Assembly (NCBI GenBank): GCA_903970315.1 | Contig: CAJCIJ010000189.1 | Coordinates: 1 to 9,916 of the forward strand | Source of the DNA: Actinomycetota bacterium | Lineage (GTDB): Bacteria; Actinomycetota; Thermoleophilia; Solirubrobacterales; Solirubrobacteraceae | DNA length: 9,916 nt | Reading direction: 5' to 3' | Part shown: piece by piece, positions 1 through 5,784 of the stretch | Layout: every line of letters starts with the position of its first letter | Numbering within the stretch: the first letter of the stretch is position 1 | Position numbers and translations under genes: made by a program | The notes under the pieces: model-generated | What the model was told of the DNA's origin: nothing | The model's database searches: none | Seen by the model: only the letters and a program-made list of their open reading frames with translations

Positions 1-764
1 GAGATCGCGGTCACGCCTGTGAGGGCGCTGACTGTGACGGGGACATCGCTGGCTTCGGTCTTCCCGTTCCCGAGCTGACCGTATACGTTTTCGCCCCAGC
101 ACCTGACGGTTTGGGCGCCTGTCAGCGCGCACGTGTGAAAACGGCCGGCGGAGATCGCTGTCCCGCCCGACAGGCCGCTGACTTCGACGGGGGTCGTGCT
201 GCTTTCGTGTTGCCCGTCGCCGAGCTGACCGGCTTCGTCGGAGCCCCAGCATTTGACGGTGCCGGTGCCTGTCAGCGCGCACGTTTGGCGACCGCCGCCG
301 GCGATACTGTCGGCACCCGTCAGGCCATTGACTTCGAGGGGGGAGGCGATGATGTCGCTTTTTCCGTCCCCGAGCTGACCGTAGTTGTTGAAGCCCCAGC
401 ACTCTGCGGTGCCGGCGCTCGTCAGCGCGCACGTGTAGTAGTAGCCGGCGGCGATGGTGGTCACACCCGTGAGGCCGCTGACCTCGACGGGGGTATCGCT
501 GTCTTCGGTCTTCCCGTCCCCGAGCTGACCGTATTCGTTGTCGCCCCAGCAGCTGACGGTGCCGAAGCTCGTCAGCGCGCACGTGTTGTAGCCGCCGCCG
601 GCGATAGCGGTCACAGTCACGCCTGACAGGCCGCTGACTTCGACTGGGGTATCGCTGCTTTCCTTCTTCCCGTCCCCGAGCTGACCGTTTTCGTCATCGC
701 CCCAACACTTGACGGTGCCGGTGCTCGTCAGCGCGCAGGTGTGCAAAGCGCCGGCGGAGATCGC
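1..764 (-). repeat. Tandem 150-bp coding repeats (RCC1 blades)
   Basis: The plus-strand word gtcagcgcgc recurs at 121, 271, 421, 571 and 727, giving spacings of 150, 150, 150 and 156 bp. The 156-bp unit is the one nearest the signal peptide and carries two extra codons. Other words, such as the complement of GGTCAGCTCGG, also recur at the same phase. The match is at DNA level as well as protein level, which suggests duplication or ongoing homogenisation of the repeats. Confidence 0.9.
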
Positions 765-902
765 GGTGGTTGTGCTCGCCACGGCAGTCGGCGCCGTAGC
801 CAGTCCGATGCACGCGACCGTGCAGGTGATCGTCCATCGCGCCCAGCGCCGGGGCACCCTGTGGCGAGCGGCTCCCACGCGCTCCGAGACCCCAAGCTTC
901 AC
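1..902 (-). CDS. Secreted RCC1-repeat (beta-propeller) protein, 3' end outside the window
   Basis: Read on the minus strand, the frame is open from a GTG at 902 to the window edge, giving 300 codons with no stop. Residues 1-42 look like a signal peptide: an Arg-rich start (RHRVPRRWARW), a hydrophobic core (TITCTVACIGLATA) and an AVA-S cleavage site near 42/43. The rest is RCC1 repeats of about 50 residues, five complete plus the start of a sixth. Each carries a TCAL element, a CWG element, then YGQLGDG-like and PVEVSGLTG-like segments. RCC1 repeats are known to build seven-bladed propellers that bind protein or carbohydrate partners, so more repeats probably lie beyond the edge. The two Cys per repeat could form disulphides in an exported protein (inference). 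Start choice: the GTG at 902 is 8 nt from an AGGAGG run; a second GTG at 908 is 2 nt from it, and an in-frame TAG lies just upstream. The partner is unknown. Confidence 0.88.
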   Translation of the reverse strand, partial: MKLGVSERVGAARHRVPRRWARWTITCTVACIGLATAPTAVASTTTAISAGALHTCALTSTGTVKCWGDDENGQLGDGKKESSDTPVEVSGLSGVTVTAIAGGGYNTCALTSFGTVSCWGDNEYGQLGDGKTEDSDTPVEVSGLTGVTTIAAGYYYTCALTSAGTAECWGFNNYGQLGDGKSDIIASPLEVNGLTGADSIAGGGRQTCALTGTGTVKCWGSDEAGQLGDGQHESSTTPVEVSGLSGGTAISAGRFHTCALTGAQTVRCWGENVYGQLGNGKTEASDVPVTVSALTGVTAI

Positions 903-910
903 GGTCACTT

Positions 911-925
911 CCTCCTCCTCCTCCT
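911..925 (-). promoter_or_regulatory. (AGG)5 Shine-Dalgarno tract of the RCC1 gene
   Basis: The plus strand reads five CCT triplets in a row, so the minus strand reads (AGG)5 followed by AAGTGACC and then GTG at 902. This is a near-perfect, repeated Shine-Dalgarno sequence, with 8 nt between the last AGG and the chosen start. It decides the start codon over the GTG at 908. As a pure trinucleotide repeat it could change length by slippage. Confidence 0.65.
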
Positions 926-1226
926 ACGAAAAGGACTCGAGTCGCCCTTCCGGGCTGGCTTGCGCCGAACGACAAGCCGAGAGGCTACCAGGAACACCGT
1001 CAGGAAAGACGAGCAGCGGGAGCAGCTAACAAGCGCCGGCACGCCCCTCGGGACGCCCACGACCCGCGTCACGGCGGCGCCCCTGCGATCGACTCGGCAG
1101 CGAGGCGAAAGTGCTGCATTCAGGCAGGAGCGAGAGCGGCGGGCCTGGGTCTGGAACCTGCGCCGAGCTTTGGCGTCCTTCCAGAAGGCCAGTCGCCGCA
1201 TCCTGCAGCAGCCGATCAGAAACCCG

Positions 1227-1254
1227 AAGGTACAGCGAGACCCCAACGTGTCAA
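1227..1254 (-). promoter_or_regulatory. Candidate sigma-70-type promoter reading toward the RCC1 gene
   Basis: The minus strand has a perfect TTGACA at 1254-1249, a 16-bp spacer, and TACCTT at 1232-1227, which fits the loose TAnnnT form of actinobacterial -10 elements. Transcription would start near 1220 and run toward the RCC1 start at 902. The -35 match is strong; the -10 match is modest. Confidence 0.35.
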
Positions 1255-1281
1255 TCCCGGGCCGTTAGGCTTGGCTGCGCG

Positions 1282-1644
1282 ATGCACGTTCGCTCCTATG
1301 CGCAGATAGAGCCCTTCATCACGCTCGACGGCTCGGAGATCCGCGAGTGGGCCGGGCGAATCTCAGCGCCGGCTCGCAACCAAAGCCTTGCCGAGGCGAC
1401 GATCCCGGTGGGCGGCGCAACAACCCAGCACTACCACCAGCTCAGCGAGGAGCTCTATCTCGTGACCGCGGGTCAAGGCCGGCTGGTCATCGATGACGAG
1501 GAGCGGATCATCAGCGAGGGTGACTGTGCGCTGATCCCGCCCGGTGCCCGCCACAAGCTGTTCAACGTGGGCGCCGAGCCGCTGCGCATTCTGTGCGCCT
1601 GTTCACCGGCGTACTCCGACGAGGACACCTGCCTCACCGAGTGA
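1282..1644 (+). CDS. Small single-domain cupin protein
   Basis: A 120-residue protein that is almost entirely one cupin barrel. Cupin motif 1 is seen at residues 45-66 (G-ATTQ-HYH-QLSEE-...-G), with metal ligands H50, H52 and E56 or E57. Motif 2 is at 80-95 (GDCALIPPGARHKLFN), supplying H91. Such stand-alone cupins (mannose-6-phosphate isomerase-like) bind a divalent metal and act as isomerases, dioxygenases or small-molecule sensors; the substrate cannot be told from sequence. The frame runs further upstream to an ATG at 1111, but that extension does not look like protein from this family, so I chose 1282. No Shine-Dalgarno precedes 1282. A TAGGCT at 1266-1271 lies 10 nt before it, so a leaderless or near-leaderless mRNA is possible. 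It converges on the peroxiredoxin gene. C-terminal residues include C105, C107 and C117, of unknown role. Confidence 0.88.
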   Translation: MHVRSYAQIEPFITLDGSEIREWAGRISAPARNQSLAEATIPVGGATTQHYHQLSEELYLVTAGQGRLVIDDEERIISEGDCALIPPGARHKLFNVGAEPLRILCACSPAYSDEDTCLTE

Positions 1645-1659
1645 GCGTTTCTGGGCCCG

Positions 1660-1672
1660 CGAGGCGTCCTCG
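1660..1672. terminator. Short hairpin between convergent cupin and peroxiredoxin genes
   Basis: CGAGG (1660-1664), loop CGT, CCTCG (1668-1672) form a perfect 5-bp stem in the 28-bp gap between the cupin stop and the peroxiredoxin stop. The right arm could also pair over 7 bp with CGAGGAC at 1619-1625. There is no T-tract, so this is at best a weak bidirectional terminator. Confidence 0.3.
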
Positions 1673-2329
1673 TTACTCTGGGAGCGTCTGAAGCGCTGCG
1701 AGGATGTCGTCGACCTCGGTGCGGCCGGTGTAGTCGGGGTGGATGTCCACGAACCGCACGATCTGGTTGCCGTCGACGATCAGGACCGTGGGCATCGGCA
1801 GTGCGGTGTCACCGTCGGCGCGGGTGGCGCGGATGTCGAGGCCAAGATTGCGTTGTGCCTCCAGGCCCGCCTCAGACGGCTCGAACGTAATCCCCAGCGA
1901 GGAGGCGAGCTTGACCCCCGTGTCGCTGAGCACCGTGTACTCCAGTTGGGCCTTCTCCTGCGTGTTCAGCGACGCGTCGGGTGTCTCCGGCGAGATCGCG
2001 ACCAGCCGCGCCGAGTATGCGCCCAGCTGGGGTAGAAGCTCTTGTTGGTAGGTACGGAGCGTGAGGTTGCAGTACGGACACCAGCCGCCCCGGTAGAAGA
2101 CGATCACGGCGGGCCCGTCCGCTGTGAGCTGCTCCAGCGTCCAGGTTTGGCCCGTGGCGTCGGACAGCGCGAACGGCGCAAGTGTGTCGCCCACGGAGAC
2201 CGCTCCAGCGGGTACGCCGGCGGCGGCCAGTGCGGCCTGGTCGGACTCGAACACCGCAACCACTTCCGGTGGCACCCGGCTGGCGGTGGCTGCTTTCAGC
2301 TCTTTGGCCTGCTCGGCAATCGTGGTCAT
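1673..2329 (-). CDS. Peroxiredoxin-like (AhpC/TSA family) thiol oxidoreductase with CPYC site
   Basis: A 218-residue cytoplasmic protein with a thioredoxin-fold AhpC/TSA domain from about residue 45 to 215. The redox site is YRGGWCPYC (79-87), with C84 in the peroxidatic position and C87 as a likely resolving partner, as in the peroxiredoxin-like subfamily with a thioredoxin-type CxxC. A cis-proline-type segment LPMPTVLIVD lies at 177-186. Residues 1-44 form a helical N-terminal extension (QAKELKAATASRVPPEVV), also usual for this subfamily. The expected role is reducing peroxides or disulphides using thiol equivalents; the exact substrate is inference. The ATG at 2329 is preceded by AAAGGA about 10 nt upstream, supporting this start. 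It is divergent from the acyltransferase, and a palindrome about 36 bp before the start may be its operator. No signal peptide is seen. Confidence 0.9.
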   Translation of the reverse strand: MTTIAEQAKELKAATASRVPPEVVAVFESDQAALAAAGVPAGAVSVGDTLAPFALSDATGQTWTLEQLTADGPAVIVFYRGGWCPYCNLTLRTYQQELLPQLGAYSARLVAISPETPDASLNTQEKAQLEYTVLSDTGVKLASSLGITFEPSEAGLEAQRNLGLDIRATRADGDTALPMPTVLIVDGNQIVRFVDIHPDYTGRTEVDDILAALQTLPE

Positions 2330-2364
2330 CGTCGCTGGTTCCTTTCGTCCCGTTGCCTCATGGT

Positions 2365-2380
2365 TGGACCATCTGGTCCA
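2365..2380. promoter_or_regulatory. 16-bp palindrome, candidate operator of the peroxiredoxin gene
   Basis: TGGACCA-TC-TGGTCCA is a perfect 7-bp inverted repeat with a 2-bp centre, typical in size and shape for a homodimeric repressor site. It lies 36 bp upstream of the peroxiredoxin ATG (minus strand). Next to it, on the minus strand, are the -10-like words TAGGCT and TATCAG (within 2384-2396), so a bound protein would sit at or just past the start of transcription. No regulator gene lies in the window, so the binding protein is unknown. Confidence 0.4.
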
Positions 2381-2501
2381 CCTGATACCGAGCCTAGCTC
2401 GGCGAGCACGACGCCGGTGCCCGTCTGGCGCTCGGCGACCGCCGTTCGAGGCGGTCTGCTGCTCACGCGGGTCCGGCGCGATCCCAACCGGCTACGTTGG
2501 A

Positions 2502-2522
2502 CCCTGGACGGTGCCCTGGACG
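2502..2522 (+). repeat. Direct repeat CCCTGGACG x2 upstream of the acyltransferase
   Basis: CCCTGGACG occurs at 2502-2510 and again at 2514-2522, 12 bp apart, and is preceded by TTGGAC at 2497. An AT-rich AATAAT at 2524-2529 follows. Together these could be the promoter region of the acyltransferase gene at 2561, but -35/-10 spacing does not fit cleanly, so the role is open. Confidence 0.3.
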
Positions 2523-2560
2523 CAATAATCGCCGCTGGCGCCCTTGACTAGGAACTACCG

Positions 2561-3244
2561 ATGACCGAGATGCAGGCCGTGGCTGAGCCCTCGACAGCCC
2601 CGGAGGAGAACGTGCGCGGGGAGCCCGCTCCCCTCCACGGCGGCGTGCTGGGGCTGTTTGCGTTCATGCGCTCCCACCACATGCTGCGCCGCCAGTACGC
2701 CACGATGCTCGCGCGCCTGCTGTGGCTGAAACTGCGGCTGGGCAAGCGCCTGCAGACCGACGGCCTGTGCTTCCTTTGCCCTGGCGTACACCTTGAGATA
2801 GCGCCGGACGCCACCCTGCGCATGGGGCGCTGGTCGTGGGTGGGCCACGGCACCAAGATCCGGGTGCATGGCGGCGAGGTGAGCATCGGCGCAAAGAGCG
2901 TGCTGGGGCAGGAGTGCACCATCTCGGCCTACCAGCACGTCTCGATTGGGCGCGAGTGCATAGTCGCCGACAGGGTCATGCTGATCGACTTCGACCACGG
3001 CGTCGTCGACGTCGAGCGGCCGATCCGCTCGCAGGGGATCTACAAGCGCGACGTGCGCGTCGGCCACAACGTCTGGATGGGCTACGGCGCGTGCGTGCTG
3101 CGGGGGGTGAGCATCGGCGACAACTCGATCGTGGGCACAAACGCAGTGGTCACCGCCGACGTGCCCGCCAACGCCGTCGTGGGCGGCGTGCCCGCCCGCG
3201 TCCTGCGCATGCGCGAGGCGCCCACGTACATGCGCTGGGCCTAG
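2561..3244 (+). CDS. Hexapeptide-repeat (left-handed beta-helix) O-acyltransferase, WbbJ/Rv3034c-like
   Basis: A 227-residue protein. Residues 1-25 are Pro/Glu-rich and probably disordered. A basic helical stretch follows (HMLRRQYATMLARLLWLKLRLGKR is the core, about 40-63), then a left-handed beta-helix built from [LIV]-G-x4 hexapeptide turns (VSIGAK, VSIGRE, VRVGHN, VSIGDN) up to the usual NAVVGGVPARVLR ending. The His in LIDFDHG (about 142-148) matches the conserved region of this acetyltransferase family. Such enzymes transfer acetyl or other short acyl groups from a CoA donor to sugar hydroxyls. Its next gene, converging, is an alpha-glucan branching enzyme. From memory it resembles Rv3034c of the mycobacterial methylglucose lipopolysaccharide region, so an acyl-glucan role is my inference. 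The ATG at 2561 follows an AGGA 6-9 nt upstream, supporting the start. Confidence 0.88.
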   Translation: MTEMQAVAEPSTAPEENVRGEPAPLHGGVLGLFAFMRSHHMLRRQYATMLARLLWLKLRLGKRLQTDGLCFLCPGVHLEIAPDATLRMGRWSWVGHGTKIRVHGGEVSIGAKSVLGQECTISAYQHVSIGRECIVADRVMLIDFDHGVVDVERPIRSQGIYKRDVRVGHNVWMGYGACVLRGVSIGDNSIVGTNAVVTADVPANAVVGGVPARVLRMREAPTYMRWA

Positions 3245-3284
3245 GGCTCGCCACCCGCCTGGAGCGTAGGGCTCGCCGCCCGCC
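3242..3284. repeat. Imperfect 18-bp direct repeat spanning the acyltransferase stop
   Basis: TAGGGCTCGCC(A/G)CCCGCC occurs at 3242-3259 and 3267-3284, with one mismatch and a 25-bp period. The first copy begins with the TAG stop codon of the acyltransferase. This looks like a small tandem duplication of the gene end; no function is evident. Confidence 0.6.
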
Positions 3285-3302
3285 CCGGGGACCCCCTCGG
3301 GC
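3282..3302. terminator. GC-rich hairpin between convergent acyltransferase and branching-enzyme genes
   Basis: GCCCCGGGG (3282-3290), loop ACC, CCCTCGGGC (3294-3302) pair with one C-C mismatch and one G-T wobble. The hairpin ends 1 nt before the stop of the minus-strand gene at 3304. There is no T-tract on either side, so it may slow both convergent transcripts rather than act as a classical terminator. Confidence 0.4.
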
Positions 3303-3303
3303 C

Positions 3304-4926
3304 TCAGCCGGCGCCGACCCGTGCCAGCAGCGCTGCGCTGGCGTGAGGGGCGATGTTGCGCAGCGACAGCCCGTCGGCGTCGGGACCCTTCCCAAGCGCG
3401 CGCTCCAGCGTTTGGCGGTGGTCTGCCAAGCGCTCCATTGCATACTCGGTGGCGAGCTTGCGGGCGATCATGAACACCCAATCGCTTGCCTGAAGCGCAA
3501 GCAGCGCGCGCACAGCGGCGTCACCGGCGCGATCGCCGGCAGCGATCAGCGACAGCTCGCACGCGCGGATCTGGAAGGCAAGCTCGGCGACCGTAGCGCG
3601 CGCCTCGTCGGCGGCGCCATGGGCCTGCGCCACCGCCGCATCGGGCTCCTGGCCGGGCTCGCCGGCAGCCCCAGGGCCAGGCTCTTCGGTGGCCCCGGGG
3701 CGTGGCGCGCCAGCAACCCTCCTGCGGGAAACGGGACGGCCGTCGGGGGGCCGGGCCACGAACCCCGACCAGGTGGACAGGTCGCCGTGCTCGCCCCAGC
3801 TGGAGGCCTCCCACGGCTCGGCGTCGCGCGCAAGCGGCTCGGGGTCCGAGCGAGCCACTGCGTCGTCGAGTCCGACCAGTTCCACCCCCTGGCGTGAGCA
3901 CTCCTCGACCACCGCCGAAAGCCAGGTTGGGCCCTCATACCACCAGTGACCGAACAGCTCGGTGTCAAAGGCGCACACCAGCAGCCCACCGCCGGGCAGA
4001 CCGGTCCCGTCGGCGGCCAGCCGGGCGCGCGCGCGCGAGACGAAGTCGGCGGCGTGGGCGCGGGCGGTCTGTTGGGCCCGCTCGCGGTCGTAGGGCTCGC
4101 CGTTGTTGGCCCACGGGCAGTGGTTGTGGAGGGTGCGGGCGTGGTAGTCGCGGTAGGCGCCGTGGGAGGGGTAGCCATCGCGGCCCCAGACCACGTCGAT
4201 CAGAGCGCGATCGATGGGCACCAGCACCACGCCGGCCTCGCCGATGCGGGGCCGCAAGTGGGCGGGTCCGCCCAGTCCAAACCGGCCGGTCAGCTCGACA
4301 CACGTGGCAAGCACTCCGGCGCGCGCAAGTAGCGGCTCCAGGTGAGGGGCGTGGGCGCACTCCGGCAGCCAGAACCCCCCGCGCCAGGGCGCGCCACAGC
4401 GTGCGGTGTGGGCGTCGATGCCGGCGTGCACCTGGACCGACGCCACGGCGTCGGTGCCGATCAGCGGCAGGATCGCGTGGGTGGCAGAGGAGGTCCACTG
4501 CGCGTGCCGGCAGAGCGCTCCCAGCAGGTCATCGCCGCGTGCCCGCAGGGCCGCAGAGGCGTTCTGGTACTCGGCGCCGGCCCGTTGGAGCTCACTCGCC
4601 AGCTCCTCGTGCCCTGCAGCGCGCATTCCCTGGGCGTCCTCGCGGTGGGTGAACTCGCGCACTGACCCAACGAACTCGTGGAAGCGGTCGGCCAGGCCGG
4701 GGACCTCCAGCTGATCGGCCAGCACGGGGGTCACAGAGAGCGTCAGCGGCACACCTCGGTCAAGCACCTCCAGCAGCGGCAGATAGCAGCCCACCATGGC
4801 CTCCCAGAGCCACTCCTCACCAAAGGGCCAGGTGCCGAACCCCTCGACGTAGGGCATGTGGGTGTGCAGCACGATCGCAAGCGCCCCGCGGTCGCCGCCA
4901 CTGCGCGCAGGGCGGCCGGCGCTCAT
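3304..4926 (-). CDS. GH57/DUF1957 1,4-alpha-glucan branching enzyme (Rv3031-like)
   Basis: A 540-residue cytoplasmic enzyme. GH57 signatures are seen in order: HTHMPY (21-26); GFWLPEC (184-190), with E189 at the catalytic nucleophile position; the VVWGRDGYPSHGAYRDYH loop (245-262); and FDTELFGHWWYEGP (320-333), with D321 at the acid/base position. SSWGEHGDLSTWSG (375-388) is also typical of the branching-enzyme subgroup, and a helical DUF1957-type C-terminus follows (about 440-540, ASDWVFMIARKLATEY). The family cuts alpha-1,4-glucan and rejoins it as alpha-1,6 branches, feeding glycogen or methylglucose lipopolysaccharide. A Pro/Gly/Glu-rich linker at 392-435 separates the catalytic and helical parts. 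ATG at 4926 overlaps the upstream methyltransferase stop as ATGA, indicating translational coupling; an in-frame GTG at 4935 is the alternative. All catalytic residues I can place are intact. Confidence 0.92.
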   Translation of the reverse strand: MSAGRPARSGGDRGALAIVLHTHMPYVEGFGTWPFGEEWLWEAMVGCYLPLLEVLDRGVPLTLSVTPVLADQLEVPGLADRFHEFVGSVREFTHREDAQGMRAAGHEELASELQRAGAEYQNASAALRARGDDLLGALCRHAQWTSSATHAILPLIGTDAVASVQVHAGIDAHTARCGAPWRGGFWLPECAHAPHLEPLLARAGVLATCVELTGRFGLGGPAHLRPRIGEAGVVLVPIDRALIDVVWGRDGYPSHGAYRDYHARTLHNHCPWANNGEPYDRERAQQTARAHAADFVSRARARLAADGTGLPGGGLLVCAFDTELFGHWWYEGPTWLSAVVEECSRQGVELVGLDDAVARSDPEPLARDAEPWEASSWGEHGDLSTWSGFVARPPDGRPVSRRRVAGAPRPGATEEPGPGAAGEPGQEPDAAVAQAHGAADEARATVAELAFQIRACELSLIAAGDRAGDAAVRALLALQASDWVFMIARKLATEYAMERLADHRQTLERALGKGPDADGLSLRNIAPHASAALLARVGAG

Positions 4927-5744
4927 CTGTGGCACACAGCCAGGAAGTCAAGCGCGCGGTGGAGCCCCCCAGCGCGGTCATCGCCGCCTTGCAGCTCGCT
5001 GCCGACGGGCCCCCGCAGGGCGAAGTCGGAGCTTGAGATTGCGGGGGTGAACCAGTCATAGAAGCGCCTGGTCAGCCCGAGACGCTTGTGCACGGTGTCC
5101 CAGCCGGACCGGATCGCCAGCTCGTGCGCGCGCAGCTTGCGGGCGTGAAAGAGCCCGTACATCTCCACCGTCCCAAAGTGCCTTGCGCACAGCTGCGCAA
5201 ACTCTGCGGCTCGGTACTCGTGCACGTGCCAGGGGTTGTCGGAGCGCTCGGCGCCGTCGCCGGCGAGAGTGAGCACGTTGGGCGTGGATATGAACACCGC
5301 CCCCCCAGGCCCGGCCAGCTTGGCGAAGTGCTCAAGGACGGCATCGGGGTCCTGCACGTGCTCGATGGTCTGCAGGCAGACCACGCAGTCGGCGGGGGCC
5401 GTGAAGGTCGAGATGAGCTCGCGCGCGAACGTCAGGTTGGGGCGGCGGTAGCGAAGGCGCGCGTGCTCATGGGTCTCGGGATTGGCGTCCACCCCGACCA
5501 CGGTCTGCGCGTAGCGCGCCAGCAGATCGGCGCCGTAGCCCTCGCCGCACGCCATATCGATCACGCGCTTGCCGGCGACGCGCTGTGCGATCCACTCATA
5601 CACCACCAGATGCCGGCGAAACCAGTAGTTCTCCTCGGGCACGTCGGGCAGCGTGCGCTCGCCGGTGAGCGCCAGCGGAGGCACGCCGCTGGGCTGGTTG
5701 CGTTGCACGTAGCGCGGCTCCGGCGGGCCGGCGACCTCGGACAT
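4923..5744 (-). CDS. Class I SAM-dependent methyltransferase (Rv3030-like), putative sugar O-methyltransferase
   Basis: A 273-residue protein. SAM-binding motif I is VIDMACGEGYGADLL (61-75), the acidic post-I residue is in VVGVDANPE (82-90), and the later motifs are LQTIEHVQDPDAVL (124-137) and PGGAVFISTPN (146-156). The segment LTGERTLPDVPEENYWFRRH (26-45) ahead of motif I closely resembles what I remember of mycobacterial Rv3030. It is co-directional with the branching-enzyme gene and overlaps it by 4 nt, the same pairing as Rv3030-Rv3031 in the methylglucose lipopolysaccharide locus. A role in O-methylating an alpha-glucan is therefore likely, but the position methylated cannot be told. 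The frame extends to an ATG at 5828, but that would overlap the divergent gene; I chose ATG 5744, which gives about 25 residues before the conserved block. No clear Shine-Dalgarno is seen. Confidence 0.9.
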   Translation of the reverse strand: MSEVAGPPEPRYVQRNQPSGVPPLALTGERTLPDVPEENYWFRRHLVVYEWIAQRVAGKRVIDMACGEGYGADLLARYAQTVVGVDANPETHEHARLRYRRPNLTFARELISTFTAPADCVVCLQTIEHVQDPDAVLEHFAKLAGPGGAVFISTPNVLTLAGDGAERSDNPWHVHEYRAAEFAQLCARHFGTVEMYGLFHARKLRAHELAIRSGWDTVHKRLGLTRRFYDWFTPAISSSDFALRGPVGSELQGGDDRAGGLHRALDFLAVCHR

Positions 5745-5766
5745 GGCAGGCGGCAAGACGGGCGCG

Positions 5767-5774
5767 AGTATATG
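5767..5774. promoter_or_regulatory. Overlapping bidirectional -10 elements between two methyltransferase genes
   Basis: In the 40-bp gap between the divergent starts 5744 and 5785, the only AT-rich spot is AGTATATG. Read on minus it gives TATACT (5772-5767); read on plus it gives TATATG (5769-5774). Both are good -10 elements and share four bases. No TTGACA-like -35 is seen on either side. The minus transcript would have a leader of about 16 nt; the plus transcript would be nearly leaderless. Confidence 0.4.
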
Positions 5775-5784
5775 GTGGCGACAC

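Larger units (their letters stand above)
903..1281. other. Gene-less divergent region between the RCC1 gene and the cupin
   Basis: About 380 bp separate the divergent starts at 902 and 1282. Open frames cross it on both strands, but they are Arg- and Cys-rich, lack consistent GC-rich third positions and match no family I recognise. I see no tRNA, no riboswitch I can name and no mobile element. What it holds is the (AGG)5 ribosome-binding site at its left end, a candidate minus-strand promoter at 1227-1254, and a TAGGCT hexamer at 1266-1271 just before the cupin start. If the minus-strand promoter is real, the RCC1 mRNA has a leader of roughly 320 nt. Confidence 0.6.

Noticed and set aside
111..626. 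Long repetitive plus-strand open frame (Gly/Ala/Arg-rich, with repeated QRAR and VPELT words)
   Set aside because: It is the antisense of the RCC1 repeats. The 150-bp period is a multiple of 3, so the opposite strand also stays open and looks repetitive.
1..902. CRISPR or other non-coding repeat array
   Set aside because: The units are 150 bp, contiguous without spacers, and translate as RCC1 blades.
905..1246. Minus-strand frame of 113 codons ending in a run of Arg next to the RCC1 start
   Set aside because: It starts with TTG inside the putative promoter, its Arg run is just the (AGG)5 ribosome-binding site, it is Cys/Arg-rich and shows no clear coding bias. Kept only as a remote leader-ORF possibility.
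1111..1281. N-terminal extension of the cupin to an upstream ATG
   Set aside because: The added 57 residues are Arg/Ser-rich and outside the cupin fold, while the protein from 1282 has a normal length for a single-domain cupin.
2360..2551. Possible 63-residue plus-strand gene ending 9 nt before the acyltransferase start
   Set aside because: Its first codons are made of the operator-like palindrome and have poor third-position GC; the later part (LLLTRVRRDPNRLRWTLDGA) looks more protein-like, but there is no recognisable family or ribosome-binding site.
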